A DNA stretch of 64,000 nucleotides, from positions 46,647,358-46,711,357 of the forward strand of contig CM019696.1 of NCBI GenBank assembly GCA_009760885.1. The letters are read 5' to 3'. Origin of the DNA: Achatina immaculata (Eukaryota; Mollusca; Gastropoda; Stylommatophora; Achatinidae). Below, piece after piece: positions 1-13,261 of the stretch (positions within the stretch are counted from its first letter, which is position 1; each line of letters begins with the position of its first letter). The notes under the pieces were generated by a model. The model saw nothing but the letters and a program-made list of their open reading frames with translations, was not told where the DNA came from and did not search any database. Position numbers and translations under genes: made by a program.

Positions 1-90
1 ACAACGCGAATTACTTGTATATGTAACAAACAACGTGAAGTACCTGTCTACGCGGAGAAACAACGTGAAGTACCTGTGCAGGTGGAGGTA
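1..90. repeat. short ~30-bp tandem repeat at left edge
   Basis: Three successive units share the core ACAACGTGAAGTACCTGT (first copy diverged). The array may continue left of the window. No coding role is evident. Confidence 0.6.
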
Positions 91-404
91 ACATTGTGTT
101 GTGGTGATTTTGCCTGTCACCACACCTCTCCACACAGTCACCCCCGAGGTCAGATACCCGAAGGAGGAACAAATACAAAAAGTGGAAAAGATAACGCATG
201 TGCAGTAGTAGTAGTACTTTCAAATATGGCGTTGGTCGCTGAACTTATCTGGTTGAACTAAACTTGCTTACAGCAGAAAAGACTCTAACGACTTCTTCTC
301 AATGAGTCTATGATGTCAACGTGCACAAAAATGTTGTAGATAGTCTTTCTGTCTTCCTCTGCTCTGTACGTAAGAGCTTCGTCATTTCAAATTTATTCCT
401 GTTT
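91..404. other. unassigned sequence
   Basis: Non-repetitive, mixed-composition DNA. The short open frames show no recognisable domain, and I see no RNA gene. Confidence 0.4.
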
Positions 405-1380
405 GTTATATATTTATATTTTATCTTCAAGTTTTGACGTTAGAAATTTTATTCTTGCTCTTTATACAACGCATATTTATATTTTATCTTCAAGTTTTGG
501 CCATAGAAATTTTATTCTTGCTCTTTATACAACGCATATTTATATTTTATCTTCAAGTTTTGGCCATAGAAATTTTATTCTTGCTCTTTATGCAACGCAT
601 ATTTATATTTTATCTTCAAGTTTTGGCCATAGAAATTTTATTCTTGCTCTTTATGTATTTACATTTATCCTCAAGTTTTGACATTAGAAACTGTATTCTT
701 GATCTTTATGTATTTACATTTATCCTCAAGTTTTGACATTAGAAATGTTATTCTTGATCTTTATGTATTTACCTTTATCTTCAAGATTTGATATTAGAAA
801 TTGTATTCTTGCTCTTTATGTGTTTACATTTATCCTCAAGTTTTGACATTAGAAATTTTATTCTTGATCTTTATGTATTTACCTTTATCTTCAAGATTTG
901 ACATTAGAAATGTTATTCTTGATCTTTATGTATTTACATTTATCTTCAAGATTTGACATTAGAAATTGTATTCTTGCTCTTTATGTATTTACATTTATCC
1001 TCAAGTTTTGACAATAGAAATTTTATTCTTGATCTTTATGTATTTACCTTTATCCTCAAGTTTTGACATTAGAAATGTTATTCTTGATCTTTATGTATTT
1101 ACATTTATCCTCAAGTTTTGACATTAGAAATGTTATTCTTGATCTTTATGTATTTACATTTATCCTCAAGTTTTGACATTAGAAATGTTATTCTTGATCT
1201 TTATGTATTTACATTTATCCTCAAGTTTTGACATTAGAAATGTTATTCTTGATCTTTATGTATTTACATTTATCCTCAAGTTTTGACATTAGAAATGTTA
1301 TTCTTGATCTTTATGTATTTACATTTATCCTCAAGTTTTGACATTAGAAACTGTATTCTTGCTCGTTATATATTTATCTT
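405..1380. repeat. AT-rich minisatellite, 63-bp then 55-bp units
   Basis: The array opens with about four ~63-bp units containing CTTCAAGTTTTGGCCATAG and GCTCTTTATACAACGCA. It then shifts to about twelve ~55-bp units containing TTTATCCTCAAGTTTTGACA and TTCTTGATCTTTATG. The last five or six 55-bp units are almost identical, which suggests recent homogenisation at the right end. Open frames of 92 to 100 codons here are repeat by-products. Confidence 0.9.
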
Positions 1381-2837
1381 TATTTGGTGAGGATAAAATC
1401 CCCAGGACGAACTGAAGCATATAAATGTGACAGAGATTCGGACGACGTGAATACACGTCCATCGTTTTCCTCTAGGAGCTAGACTGATCTGGAGTCCTAA
1501 TAGAAAGGAATAATTTTTTGTGTGTTGGGGTAAATACCATTGTCATGAAGAAAAGCCCCGTATCATTTTACAGACAATTTGTGCTCATGTGTTTCCTTAA
1601 TCCTGGGTTCCAGCCCCTTTTCTCTTACATTTGCGAGTTCCAATAGAAGGATGTTACACCTAAATTTTCTGTTAACTCTAAATTAAATGTTACACATACA
1701 GGGGGGCAGAATGATAACCCATACAAGTACAGGAGAAGCCCTCTAATTTTTTTCTTAAGTAGAAACTGTATTTTACTGGATTATACCCCGCTCAAATAAG
1801 ACACTAGTAACCTTGTCATTATGGATCGTATGACGCCTGGTCAGATTGGTTTCCCTGTTATTTAGAATTCCAGTGTTGGCAACCCTGTCTACTTCTGTAT
1901 GTATAAGGCTGTGCGACGTTGGAAGTACAGTATATGGGTTTGTGGCGCTGTTTACTTGGAGCATTCTTTTGTCAGACAGCCCTACGAGTATTCATTTATT
2001 CATTGCGTCCATTCTTGGCGATTATGTTGCTCCATATTTTGCTATCCCTTGGTGTTTCCGATCAGTTCAAATGCTTTTATTCCGTTTTTCATGCCACTTG
2101 TTTTAAGCAATGAGATATTGTGCTCCTGTCCTCCCTTCCCTTCTCTTTCCCTTGAATTTTCCGGTCAGTGCCGAGTTTTTACAACTTTTGTCTTCTTATG
2201 AAGACATAAATCATTCTGTTATAATATGTGCAAGGAATTTTGATTTTTTTTTTCATAAAATTTTAACTAGTTTTATTGGCCAGATCATGACTGCAGTATT
2301 ATTCCTTGTTAATTCGTTGACTTCCATTTCTTGTATTCTTTGGATAAAAATTATCTGCTTTTTTTTTTATCCACTTACTCTTTTTTTTAATCCACTTACC
2401 AAAGCGGTGAAGGAAAACGCTTCAGTTCACTTCATTCTTCTGGGTTAGTTTCATGTTGTTTCTTTCCATATTTTGCTTTCTTTGAACGCCATGTGGGACT
2501 GTACTTAAGAGAAGTATGACTTGACATTCAACTTCAATAGAGTTACAATATTTTTCTTTCTAATGAATTGACAGCTTTATACAGTAAGTGCGCGCTTTCT
2601 TAGAAAGCACATGGAAAACAGCGAAAGAGCACAGTTGTGTGTAGCTGACTTTAGTCAAGGCCCTCTTGTCGTTGTTCAGTCTCTCCGTAGTCCATGGTTC
2701 AGGGCATTTCATTATCTTATGTTCTTTGATTTCCTTCTCTCACATTTTAAGTGCTTTTGTTTTTCTTTCCAGGGCTAATCACCAATCATTGCGCTCTATC
2801 ACTTTACTTTAATAAGAAATATTTGACCAGAATTAGA
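1381..2837. other. unassigned AT-rich sequence
   Basis: No repeat, RNA gene or recognisable protein domain was found. Open frames of up to 112 codons at 1846-2448 lack codon structure or known motifs and are rich in T-runs. Confidence 0.4.
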
Positions 2838-3778
2838 AAGTGGGTCCTCTTATCTAGAAAACAAACTTCAACTATACAGGGTTGTTGGGTCCTCTCATCT
2901 AGAAAACTAGCTTCTCCTATACAGGGTTGCTGGGTCCTCTCATTTAGAAAAGAAGTTTCTCCTACACAGCATTGTTGGGTCCTGTCATTTAAAAAATCAA
3001 GTCTTTCTTATACAGAGTTGTTGGGTCCTCTCATCTAGAAAACATTCTTCTCCTATATCGGGTTGTTGAGTCCTGCCATCTAGAAAAGAAGCTTCTGGTA
3101 TACAGGGTTGTTGGGTCCTTTGATCTAGAAAACAAGTTTCTCTTATACAGGGTTGCTAGGTCTAGAAAACAAGGTTCTCTTAACCAGTGTTGTTGGGTCC
3201 TCTTGTCTAGAAAGCAAGCTTCTCCTATAAAGGGCTGTTGAGTCCTCTCATCGAGAAAACAAACTTCTCCTACACAGGGTTGATGGGTCCACTTATCTAG
3301 AAAGCTTATACAGGGTTGCAGGGTTCTCATATATAGAAAATAAACTTCTCCTATACAGGGTTGTTGGGTCCTCTCATCTATAAAACTAGCTTCTATACAG
3401 GGTTTGTTTGGTCTTCTTATCTAGAAAACAAGATTCTACTATAAAGGGTATCCAGATTCTTTTATCTAGAAAATAAGCTTCTCCTATACAGGATTGCAGG
3501 GACATCTTACCTAGAAAACAAGCTTCTCCTATACAGGGTTATTTGCTCCTTTTATCTAGAAAACAAGCTTCTCCTATACAGGGTTGCTGGGTCCAGTTAT
3601 CCAGAAAACCTATACAGGGTTGCCCGGTCCTCTTATCTAGAAAACAAACTTCTCCTATACAGGGTTGTTTGGTCCTCTTACCTTGAAACAAGCTTCCTCT
3701 ATATAGGGTTTTCGATCCTGTCATCTATAAAACAAGTTTCTCTTATACAGGGTTGCTGAGTCGTCTTATCTAGAAAAC

Positions 3779-4752
3779 CAGCTTCTCCTATACAGTGCTG
3801 TTGGGTCCTCTGATCCAGAAAACAAGCTTCTCACATAAAGGGTTGTTGGGTCCTCTTATCTAGAAAACATGATTCTCCTATACAGGTTTGCTGGGTCCTC
3901 TTATATAGAAAATATTCTTCTCACACACAGGGTTGTTGGGTCCTCTTATATAGAAAACAAGATTCTCCTATACAGGGTAGTTGGGTCCGTTTTTCTAGAA
4001 ATTATGCTTCTAATACACAAGGTTGTTTGGCCTTCTTATCCAGAAAAAAAGCTTCTTCTATACAGGATTGTTGGGTCCTCTAATCTAGAAAACAAACTTT
4101 CCTATGCAGGTCCATTAATATAGAAAACCTATACAGGGTTGCCGGGGTCTCTTACCTAGAAAACAAGCTTCTCATATACAGGGTTGTTGGGTTCTCTTGT
4201 CTAGAAAACTGTTTCTAATATACAGGGGTGTTGGGTTCCTCTGTTTCGAAAATATGTTTCTAAACCAGCTTCTCCTATACAGTGCTGTTGGGTCCTCTGA
4301 TCCAGAAAACAAGCTTCTCACATAAAGGGTTGTTGGGTCCTCTTATCTAGAAAACATGATTCTCCTATACAGGTTTGCTGGGTCCTCTTATATAGAAAAT
4401 ATTCTTCTCACACACAGGGTTGTTGGGTCCTCTTATATAGAAAACAAGATTCTCCTATACAGGGTAGTTGGGTCCGTTTTTCTAGAAATTATGCTTCTAA
4501 TACACAAGGTTGTTTGGCCTTCTTATCCAGAAAAAAAGCTTCTTCTATACAGGATTGTTGGGTCCTCTAATCTAGAAAACAAACTTTCCTGTGCAGGTCC
4601 ATTAATATAGAAAACCTATACAGGGTTGCCGGGGTCTCTTACCTAGAAAACAAGCTTCTCATATACAGGGTTGTTGGGTTCTCTTGTCTAGAAAACTGTT
4701 TCTAATATACAGGGGTGTTGGGTTCCTCTGTTTCGAAAATATGTTTCTAAAC
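3779..4752. repeat. 487-bp direct segmental duplication inside the 45-bp array
   Basis: Sequence from about 3779 reappears 487 bp downstream with very few differences. The open frames at 3869 and 4356 differ at a single residue. Each segment spans about eleven basic units including their private variants, so the block was copied as a whole. Confidence 0.8.
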
Positions 4753-5264
4753 CAGCTTCTCCTATACAGTGTTGTTGGGTCCTCTGATCCAGAAAATAAG
4801 CTTCTCACATAAAGGGTTGTTGGGTTTTCTTGTCTAGAAAACTGTTTCTAATGTACAGGGTTGTTGGGTTCCCTTGTCTAGAAAACTGTTTCTAATATAC
4901 AGGGTTGTTGGGTTCCCTTGTCTAGAAAACTGTTTCTAATATACAGGGTTGTTGGGTTCTCTTGTCTAGAAAATATGTTTCTAATATACAGGGTTGTTGG
5001 GTCCTCTTAACTAGAAAACAAGCTTCTCCTCTACAAGGTTACTGGGCACTCTTATCTGGAAAATAAGTTTCTCCTAAACAGTATTGTTGGATCCTCTTCT
5101 CCAGAAAACATGTTTCTCCTATACAGTAATGTCGGGTCCTCTTACCTAGAAAACAAGCCTCTCATATACAGCATTGTTGGGACCTCTTATCTAGAAAATA
5201 GACTCTCTTCTCCTATACAGGGTTGATGGGTCGTTTCATCTAGAAAACAAACTTCTGAGTTCAC

Positions 5265-6400
5265 TTATATAGAAAACCTATACAGGGTTGCGGCGTCCTC
5301 TTATCTAGAAAAAATCTTCTCCTAATTAGTATGCTTTTGTTCTCTTATCTAGAAAACAAGCTTCTCCTAATTAGTGTGCTTTTCTCCTCTTATTTAGAAA
5401 ACAAGATTCTCATAATTAGTGTGCTTTTCTCCTCTTATCTAGAAAACAAGATTCTCCTAATTAGTGTGCTTCTGTCTTGTTATCTAGAAAACAAGATTCT
5501 CCTAATTAGTGTGTTTTTGTCCTCTTATCTAGAAAACAAGCTTCTCCTACTTAGTTTGCTTTTGTCCTCTTATCTAGAAAACAAGCTTCTCCTAATCAGT
5601 TTTGCTGGGTCCTCTTATCTAGAAAACAAGCTTCTCCTAATCAGTTTTGCTGGGTCCTCTTACCTAGAAAACAAGCTTCTCCTATACAGGGTAGTTTGGT
5701 CCTCTTACCTAGAAAACAAGCTTCTCCTAATCAGTTTTGCTGGGTCCTCTTACCTAGAAAACAAGCTTCTCCTAATCAGTTTTGCTGGGTCCTCTTACCT
5801 AGAAAACAAGCTTCTCCTAATCAGTTTTGCTGGGTCCTCTTACCTAGAAAACAAGCTTCTCCTAATCAGTAATGTCGGGTCCTCTTACCTAGAAAACAAG
5901 CTTCTCATATACAGCATTGTTGGGACCTCTTATCTAGAAAATAGGCTCTCTTATACAGGGTTATTGGGTCCTCTTATTTAGAAAAGAAGATCTCCTATAC
6001 AGGGTTGATGGGTCGTTTCATCTAGAAAACAAACTTCTGAGCTCACTTATATAGAAAACCTATACAGGGTTGCGGCGTCCTCTTATCTAGAAAAAATCTT
6101 CTCCTAATTAGTATGCTTTTGTTCTCTTATCTAGAAAACAAGCTTCTCCTAATTAGTGTGCTTTTATCCTCTTATCTAGAAAACAAGCTTCTCCTAATTA
6201 GTGTGCTTTTGTCTTGTTATCTAGAAAACAAGATTCTCCTAATTAGTGTGCTTTTCTCCTCTTATTTAGAAAACAAGATTCTCATAATTAGTGTGCTTTT
6301 CTCCTCTTATTTAGAAAACAAGCTTCTCCTATACAGGGTAGTTTGGTCCTCTTATGTAGAAAAATACCTTCTCCTATACAGAGTTGTTGGGTCCTCTTAT
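5265..6400. repeat. diverged higher-order duplication (~780-bp offset) in the 45-bp array
   Basis: The block beginning 'CTATACAGGGTTGCGGCGTC' followed by 'AATTAGTATGCTTTTGTTCT' occurs near 5279 and again near 6060. It is followed by similar runs of AATTAGTGTG-type units in a different order. Confidence 0.65.
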
Positions 6401-7289
6401 CTAGAAAACACGATTCTTCTAATTAGTGTTGTTGAGTACTCTTATTAAGAAAATATGGTTCTCCTATACAAGGTTGTTGGGTCCTCTTATCTAGAAAACA
6501 AGCTTCTCATAATTAGTGTTGTTGAGACCTTTTATCCAGAAAACACTTTTCTCCTATACAAGGTTGTTGAGTCCTCTTATCTAGAAAACAAGCATGTCCT
6601 GTACAGGTTTGATGGGTCCTCTTATCTACAAAAGAGCTTTTCCTATACAAGATTGTTGATCCCTCTTATCTAGAAAACTTGCTTCTCTAATCAGTATTGT
6701 TGGGTCCTGTTATCCAGAAAACAACCTTCTCCTATACAGTATTGCCAGGTACTCTTACCTAGAAAACAAGCTTTTCCTATACAGGGTTGTTGGGTCCTTT
6801 GAACTAGAAAACAGGTTTCTCCTATGCAGGTTTGCTGGGGCCACTAATATAGAAAACCACTACAGAGTTGCGGCGTCTTTTTATTTAGAAACCAAACTTC
6901 TCTTAATTAGTTTTGTTGTGTCCTCTTATCTAGAAAACAAGCTTCTTCTATACAGAGTTGTTGAGTCATCTTATCTAGAAAACAAGCTTCTCTTAATAAG
7001 TGTTATTGGGTCCTCTGATCTAGAAAACAAGTTTCTCCGATACAGTATTGTTGGATCCTCTTATCTAGAACATAGCTTTTCCTAAGCAGGGTTGTTGGGC
7101 CCTCTTATCTAGAAAACAAGCTTCTCCTAATTAGTATTGTTGGATACTCTTCCGGAAAACAAGCTTCTCCTATACTGTATTGTCGGGTCCTCTTACCTAG
7201 AAAACAAGCTTCTCCTATACAGGGTTGTTAGGCCCTCACATCTAGAAAATAGGTTCTCCTATATAGGGTTATTGGGTCCTCTTATAGAG

Positions 7290-8290
7290 AATACAAAGCT
7301 TGTCCTTTACAGGGTTGTTGTGTCGTTTCATCTAGAAAACAAGATTCTCCTATGCAGATTTGCTGGATCTACTTATATTTAAATCCTATACAGGGTTGCG
7401 GCGTCCTCTTAACTAGAAAACAATCTTCTCCTAATTAGTGTTGTTGGGTCGTCTTATCTAAAAAAAAAAAAACAAGCTTCTCCGAATCAGTGTTATTGCG
7501 TCCTCTTATTTTGAAAACAAGTTTCTCCTATACATGTTTGTTGGGTCCTCTTAAGTAGAAAATATATTTTGCTATACAGTGTTGTTGGGCCCTCTTACCT
7601 AGAAAACAAGCTTCTCCTAATCAGTATTGTTGGGTCCTCTTATCTATAAAACAAGCTTCTCCTATAACGTATTGCCGGGTACTCTTACCTAGAAAACAAG
7701 CTTCTCCTATACAGTGTTGTTGGTCCCTCTTATCTAGAAAATAGGTTGTCCTATACAGGGTTATTCGGTTCTCTTATCTAGAAAAAAAGCTTGTCCTTTA
7801 CAGGGTTGTTGTGTCGTTTCATCTAGAAAACAAGATTCTCCTATGCAGATTTGCTGGATCTACTTATATTTAAATCCTATACAGGGTTGCGGCGTCCTCT
7901 TAACTAGAAAACAATCTTCTCCTAATTAGTGTTGTTGGGTCGTCTTATCTAAAAAAAAAAAAAACAAGCTTCTCCGAATCAGTGTTATTGCGTCCTCTTA
8001 TTTTGAAAACAAGTTTCTCCTATACATGTTTGTTGGGTCCTCTTAAGTAGAAAATATATTTTGCTATACAGTGTTGTTGGGCCCTCTTACCTAGAAAACA
8101 AGCTTCTCCTAATCAGTATTGTTGGGTCCTCTTATCTATAAAACAAGCTTCTCCTATAACGTATTGCCGGGTACTCTTACCTAGATAACAAGCTTTTCCT
8201 ATACAGTGTTGTTGGTCCCTCTTATCTAGAAAATAGGTTGTCCTATACAGGGTTATTCGGTTCTCTTATCTAGAAAAAAAGCTTGTCCTA
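7290..8290. repeat. 491-bp direct duplication in the 45-bp array
   Basis: The distinctive stretch with TGCTGGATCTACTTATATTT, a poly-A interruption and GTAGAAAATATATTTTGC occurs from about 7321 and again from about 7812. The two copies differ by the length of the A-run and a few bases. Confidence 0.8.
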
Positions 8291-10940
8291 TAAAGGGTTG
8301 TTGGGTCGTTTCATCTAGAAAACAAGCTTCTCCTATGCAGGGTTGCTGGATCCACTTATATAGGACACCTATACAGGGCTGCGGCGTCCTCTTATCTAGA
8401 AAACAATCTTCTCCTAATTAATATTATTAGGGCTTTTATCCAGAAATCAAGCTTCTCATATACAGTATTGCTGGGTCCTGTTATCTAGAAAATAAGCTTC
8501 TCCTAATCAGTATTGTTTGGTCCTCTTATCTAGAAAACAACCTTCTCCTATACAGTATTGCCATGTCCTCTTACCTAGAAAACAAGCTTATCCTATACAG
8601 GGTTGTTGGGCCCTCTTATCTAAAAAATAGGTTCTGCTATATAGGGTTGTTAGGTCCTCTTATCTAGACAAAAAAAACTTCTCCTATACAGGGTTGTTGG
8701 GTAATCTGAACTAGAAAACATGCTTCTCTTATGCATGTTTGCTGGTTTCTCTTTAATAGAAAACCTATGTAGGGATGCGGCGTCTTCTTATCTAGAAAAC
8801 AAGCGTCTCTTAATTAGTGTTGTTGGGACTTCTTATCTAGAAAACAAGCCTCTCCTAATTCGTCTTGTTTTGTCCTCTTATCTAGAAAACAAGATTCTCT
8901 TAATCCGTGTTCTTGGGTCATCTTATCTAGAAAACAAGCTTCTCGTAATCAGTGTTATTAGGTCCTCTCATCTAGAAAACACGCTTCTCTTATACAGAGT
9001 TGTTGGGTCCTCTTATCTAGAAAACAAGCTTCCCCTAATCGGTTGTTCCTGGTCCTTCTACCTAGAAAGCTTCTCCTATACAGAGTTGTTGGATCCTCTT
9101 ATCTAGAAAACACGTTTCTCTTAATTAGTGTTGTTGGGTCCTCTTAACCAGAAAACAAGTTTCTTCTATACAGGGTTGGTGGGTCCTCTTATCTAGAAAA
9201 CAAGCTTCTTCTATACAGGGTTGTTGGGTCCTCTTATCTAGAAAACAAGCTTCTTCTATACAGGGTTGTTGGGTCCTCTTATCCAGAAAACAAGTTTCTT
9301 CTATACAGGGTTGTTGGGTCCTCTTATCTAGAAAACAAGCTTCTTCTATACAGGGTTGTTGGGTCCTCTTATCTTGAAAACAAGATTCTTCTATACAGGG
9401 TTGTTGTGTCCTCTTATCTAGAAAACAAGCTTCTTCTATACAGGGTTGTTGTGTCCTCTTATCTAGAAAACAAGATTCTCCTATACAGGGTTGTTGTGTC
9501 CTCTTATCTTGAAAACAAGCTTCTTCTATACAGGGTTGGTGTGTCCTCTTATCTAGAAAACAAGCTTCTTCTATACAGGGTTGTTGTGTCCTCTCATCTA
9601 GAAAACAAGCTTCTTCTATACAGGGTTGTTGGGTCCTCTTATCTAGAAAGCAAGCTTCTTCTATACAGGGTTGTTAAATCCTCTTATCTTGAAAACAGCA
9701 TCTCCTATAAAGGGTTGTTGGGCCCTTTTATCTAGAAAACAAGCTTCTCCCAATTAGTATTATCAGGTCCTCTTCGGGAAAACAAGCTTCTGCTATATTG
9801 CTGGGACCTGTTACCTAGAAAACAAGCTTCTCCTATATAGGGTTGTTAGGCCCTCATATCTAAAAAATAGATTCTCCTATATAGGGTTATTAGGTCCTCT
9901 TATAGAGAATGAAAAGTTTGTCCTATACAGGGTTGTTGAGTCCACTTATATTTAAAACCTATACAGAGCTGAGGGGTCCTCTTATCTAGAAAACAATTTT
10001 CTCCTACTCAGTGTTGTTGAGTCCTCTTATCTAGAAAACCAGCTTCTTCTATACAAGGTTGTTTGGTCCTCTTATTTTGAAAACAAGCTTTTCCTATACA
10101 GAGTTGTTGGGTCCTGTTATCTATAAAATAAACTTCTCCTATACAGAGTTGTTGGGTCCTCTTATCTAGAAAATAAGCTTCTCTTATACGGTATTGCCGG
10201 TTCGTCTTACCTAGAAAACAAGCTTATCGTGTACATGATTTCTGTATTCTCTTATTTAGAAAACAAGTTTCTGCTATACAGAGTTTTTTATTCCTCTTAT
10301 CTAGAAAACAAGCTTCTCCTATACAGGGTTGCTGAGTCCTCTTATCTTGAAGACAAGCTTCTTCTATACAGGGTTGTTGGGTCCTCTTATCTTGAAAACA
10401 AGCTTCTTCTATACAGGGTTGTTGGGTCCTCTTATCTAGAAAACAAGATTCTCCTATACAGGGTTGTTGTGTCTTCTTATCTAGAAAACAAGCTTCTTCT
10501 ATACAGCGTTGTTGTGTCCTCTTATCTAGAAAACAAGCTTCTTCTATACAGCGTTGTTGTGTCCTCTTATCTTGAAAAAAAGATTCTCCTGTACAGGGTT
10601 GTTGAGTCCTATTATCTAGAAAACAAGCTTTTTCTATACAGGGTTGTTGTGTCCTCTTATCTAGAAAACAAGATTCTCCTACACAGGGTTGTTATGTCCT
10701 CTCATCTAGAAAACAAGCTTCTTCTATACAGGGTTGTTGTGTCCTCTCATCTAGAAAACAAGCTTCTTCTATACAGGGTTGTTGTGTCCTCTCATCTAGA
10801 AAACAAGCTTCTTCTATACATGGTTGTTGGGTACTCTTATCTAGAAAACAAGCTTCTTCTATACAGGGTTGTTGGGCCCTCTTATCTAGAAAACAAGATT
10901 CTCCTACACAGGGTTGTTGAGTCCCTCTATTTCAGAAAGA

Positions 10941-11744
10941 TTTCTGTGTTTGGTAATCACAACGGAGAGTCATCTTGAGTCGTCTCAGTTGAGATGGATC
11001 CTCTATATGGTTGTGGAAAGACTTTTAGAAGGCTGAGAGTATGTCCTGCAGGGCAAAGCACACCACACATCAGAGACCTCAGTGTGTGAGTGGAAAATAT
11101 GATTTCCCCGTTAACTTCGCTCCCCGTGTTTTACGGGACGCCCTTGTAAAAGTATTGAGAAAAATAAACTGGAAAGGTTTTAAATTGTACAAAATTTTCA
11201 TCATTTTCTCGTTATTGACGATCTGATACCATTTACGTCAAACAACATTCACACAAAAGCACTTTATTTTGATGTATTCAAGACGTCAACTTGGACACTG
11301 TTTGACCCTGTCATAGACACATGTATAACGAGATTCTGGTAAGTAATACTCATCACAGACATGTAGGATTGGTTCAGTTCACTTCATAAAAGAACTAACA
11401 AGTACTACCCAAAGACTAATATTTTTAAAATCTTGAAAAGCCACCAGCAACTAGAATGGAAGCAATAATTTTGCCACTTTTGGGAAAGTGACACTCACAA
11501 GAGCAAAACTACACGCGATTGTGTCATCTAGCTGCCTCTTAGCAAATTCTGCAGGGCAGTTTTGATGGAAGTGACAGAGGTACCGGACCATCAGTTTCCT
11601 GAGAACCGGTGGTCAACCTGTATCACCATATGATGTCCCACAAATAACAGTATCCGATCTAATCCAGGGCTAGCGAAGATTAATTAGAAATATGTACTGT
11701 ACCTGCCCTGTATCTAAACATTATCAATCAATCAATCAATCAAA
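10941..11744. other. unassigned unique sequence
   Basis: Single-copy-looking DNA between the 45-bp array and LINE fragments. A short (ATCA)n run lies near 11725-11742. The 61-codon frame at 11041 has no recognisable domain. Confidence 0.4.
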
Positions 11745-11925
11745 TGCCGTGCCACGCTGCGAAGGCGATCATTTCTCTCCACAATTCCCTGTCTTTAGAA
11801 CTGATTATGAGATCCGCCGGTGACTTTCTTCTTAGGCATACTGACAGCCCATCCAGTAGCTTCTCTCTCTGTCTTCCTCTGTCTCTTCTTCCCTCAATTT
11901 TTCCAGTTGCCACAATGTGTTAAAA
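11745..11925 (-). mobile_element. LINE reverse-transcriptase C-terminal fragment
   Basis: The minus-strand translation gives HIVATGKIEGRRDRGRQRE, then KDRELWREMIAFAAWHG. This is the tail typical of invertebrate non-LTR reverse-transcriptase ORFs (G-K-[IL]-x-G-[KR]-R-x-R-G-R-x-R-E, then D-R-x-L-W-R). Only the last ~60 codons remain. Confidence 0.8.
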
Positions 11926-11956
11926 AATTATCTACGTCAAATTAAAATATGTTAAT

Positions 11957-12365
11957 TTGATCTGCTCCAGGGATGTGAAGCATGGACAGTTGCCAAAGGG
12001 AGACAACATCGACGTCTGGAAGTCACCAAAATATGGTTTCTCAGAAGAATGGATGCCATGGGCGCCAAGAAAACCAAATGAAGAAATGTTGAGAGAGACC
12101 GATTCGAGAAAAGAAATAATTGCAACAGTCGGGAAAAGAAACTCTAAATGTATAGGACTTTTCGTGAGAAAAGGCAAACTAGAACATATCGTGACAACAG
12201 GAAAGTTAGATGGTAAATGAGACCGAGGTAGACCAAGAGAGAAAATCTTGGGTGGCTTGGCAAGATGGCACGGAAAGAGGACCTCAGAACAACCCACAGA
12301 GGCAACACAGAACAGAGAGTTGTGGAGCTATGATCGCAAACGCCAGCGGCCACGGCACTTAACAG
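11957..12365 (+). mobile_element. LINE reverse-transcriptase C-terminal fragment, inverted relative to previous
   Basis: Across two frames the sequence reads TNEEMLRETDSRKEIIATVG, then LEHIVTTGKLDGK, then RGRPREKILGGLARW. It belongs to the same LINE group as 11745-11925 but is on the opposite strand. Frameshifts and an in-frame stop at about 12218 mark it as dead. Confidence 0.85.
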
Positions 12366-13261
12366 ACAGACAATTTGACTGTCCAACTGAAAGTTATAAA
12401 CATAAAAGGATTGCTCATTCAAATGTGTATAGTTTGTTCATTAAGAGTACAGTGTAATTTTGATGCAACTGATGATGTCCATATATAAATACCAGCTTAT
12501 ATATATATATTGGTGAACTCTGTTGGTATGTTCTGTAAAAACAAAGACTTGAATGTGGAACTGGAAAAGTAGATTCCACCACTGTGTAGAACAGGTCGAT
12601 TTCGATTCCCCTGATCCAGATGAAGTTAAACAACAGCAATCCATTGTTAAGAAAATAAAAGATAAAGTACGGTGTTTGCCAGACCTTTTTCTTGTCTAAC
12701 TAATCACCCAAAGCCACAGAAATCGCTTACTTTGACGCGTAAAATGTGCAAAACTGAATTCTTTAAAAGGAAACCTACGAGATTCCTAAGGGTTAGATCT
12801 TTTGAAATCAATCAGTTCAAAGAAATGGACGGAAAATCGAGAACTTTAGAGCTGGCACTCCGTTCGGCGATAGTCGGGGGAACATTTCCGGTTCCGTTTT
12901 GTAATCTGTCTCCGATTCACGAGGCACAGCTCAGGGGAGAAAGAGGCGGCTGACAGGGGGCGCTCTGTCAACGTTCAGAATGGGACAACAAGATGGAGGA
13001 CGCGGTCACGGAGATTAGAAACCTGGGACCGCTGTAGCTAATTCCACTTGTCCGTTGCTGTTGCTGTTAATGAAGAATGAATTCTGTCTGTGAATGAATA
13101 TTTCTGTGACAAATGTTGGGTTGTATGACTTATGGGAAATACCAGATTAGATTCTGTGAATAGTATTGGAATTTTGTGAATGGAATTCAAAAATAAAGGG
13201 TTCTTATTTCTTTTTTGTTTTTCTTTAATAAACTAATACAAAAATCATATCAGATGTTCAT
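12366..13261. other. unassigned sequence
   Basis: No recognisable gene. A short (TA)n lies near 12500. The 93-codon frame at 12672-12953 has no domain that I recognise. Confidence 0.4.

Larger units (their letters stand above)
2838..10940. repeat. 8.1-kb minisatellite of 45-bp units
   Basis: About 180 diverged copies of a 45-bp unit, consensus GGGTCCTCTTATCTAGAAAA followed by CAAGCTTCTCCTATACAGGG and TTGTT. The period is a multiple of three, so the + strand stays open over long runs (for example 5331-5981 and 10229-10978) and reads as a 15-residue cycle containing SSYLENKLLLYRVVG. The frame is broken repeatedly by indels, lacks an initiator context and shows no domain, so I read it as non-coding. 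Variants cluster: 'CTAATTAGTGTGCTTTT' units near 5.3-6.3 kb and homogeneous 'CTTCTATACAGGGTTGTTG' units at 9.1-10.9 kb. Confidence 0.95.

Noticed and set aside
2838..10940. CRISPR-like array
   Set aside because: Units are contiguous and all similar, with no unique spacers, no leader and no cas genes, and the genome is eukaryotic.
10229..10978. 249-codon open frame with YLENKLLLYR repeats as a repetitive protein
   Set aside because: It is the 45-bp minisatellite read in frame. Frames break and restart throughout the array, with no start context, domain or signal peptide.
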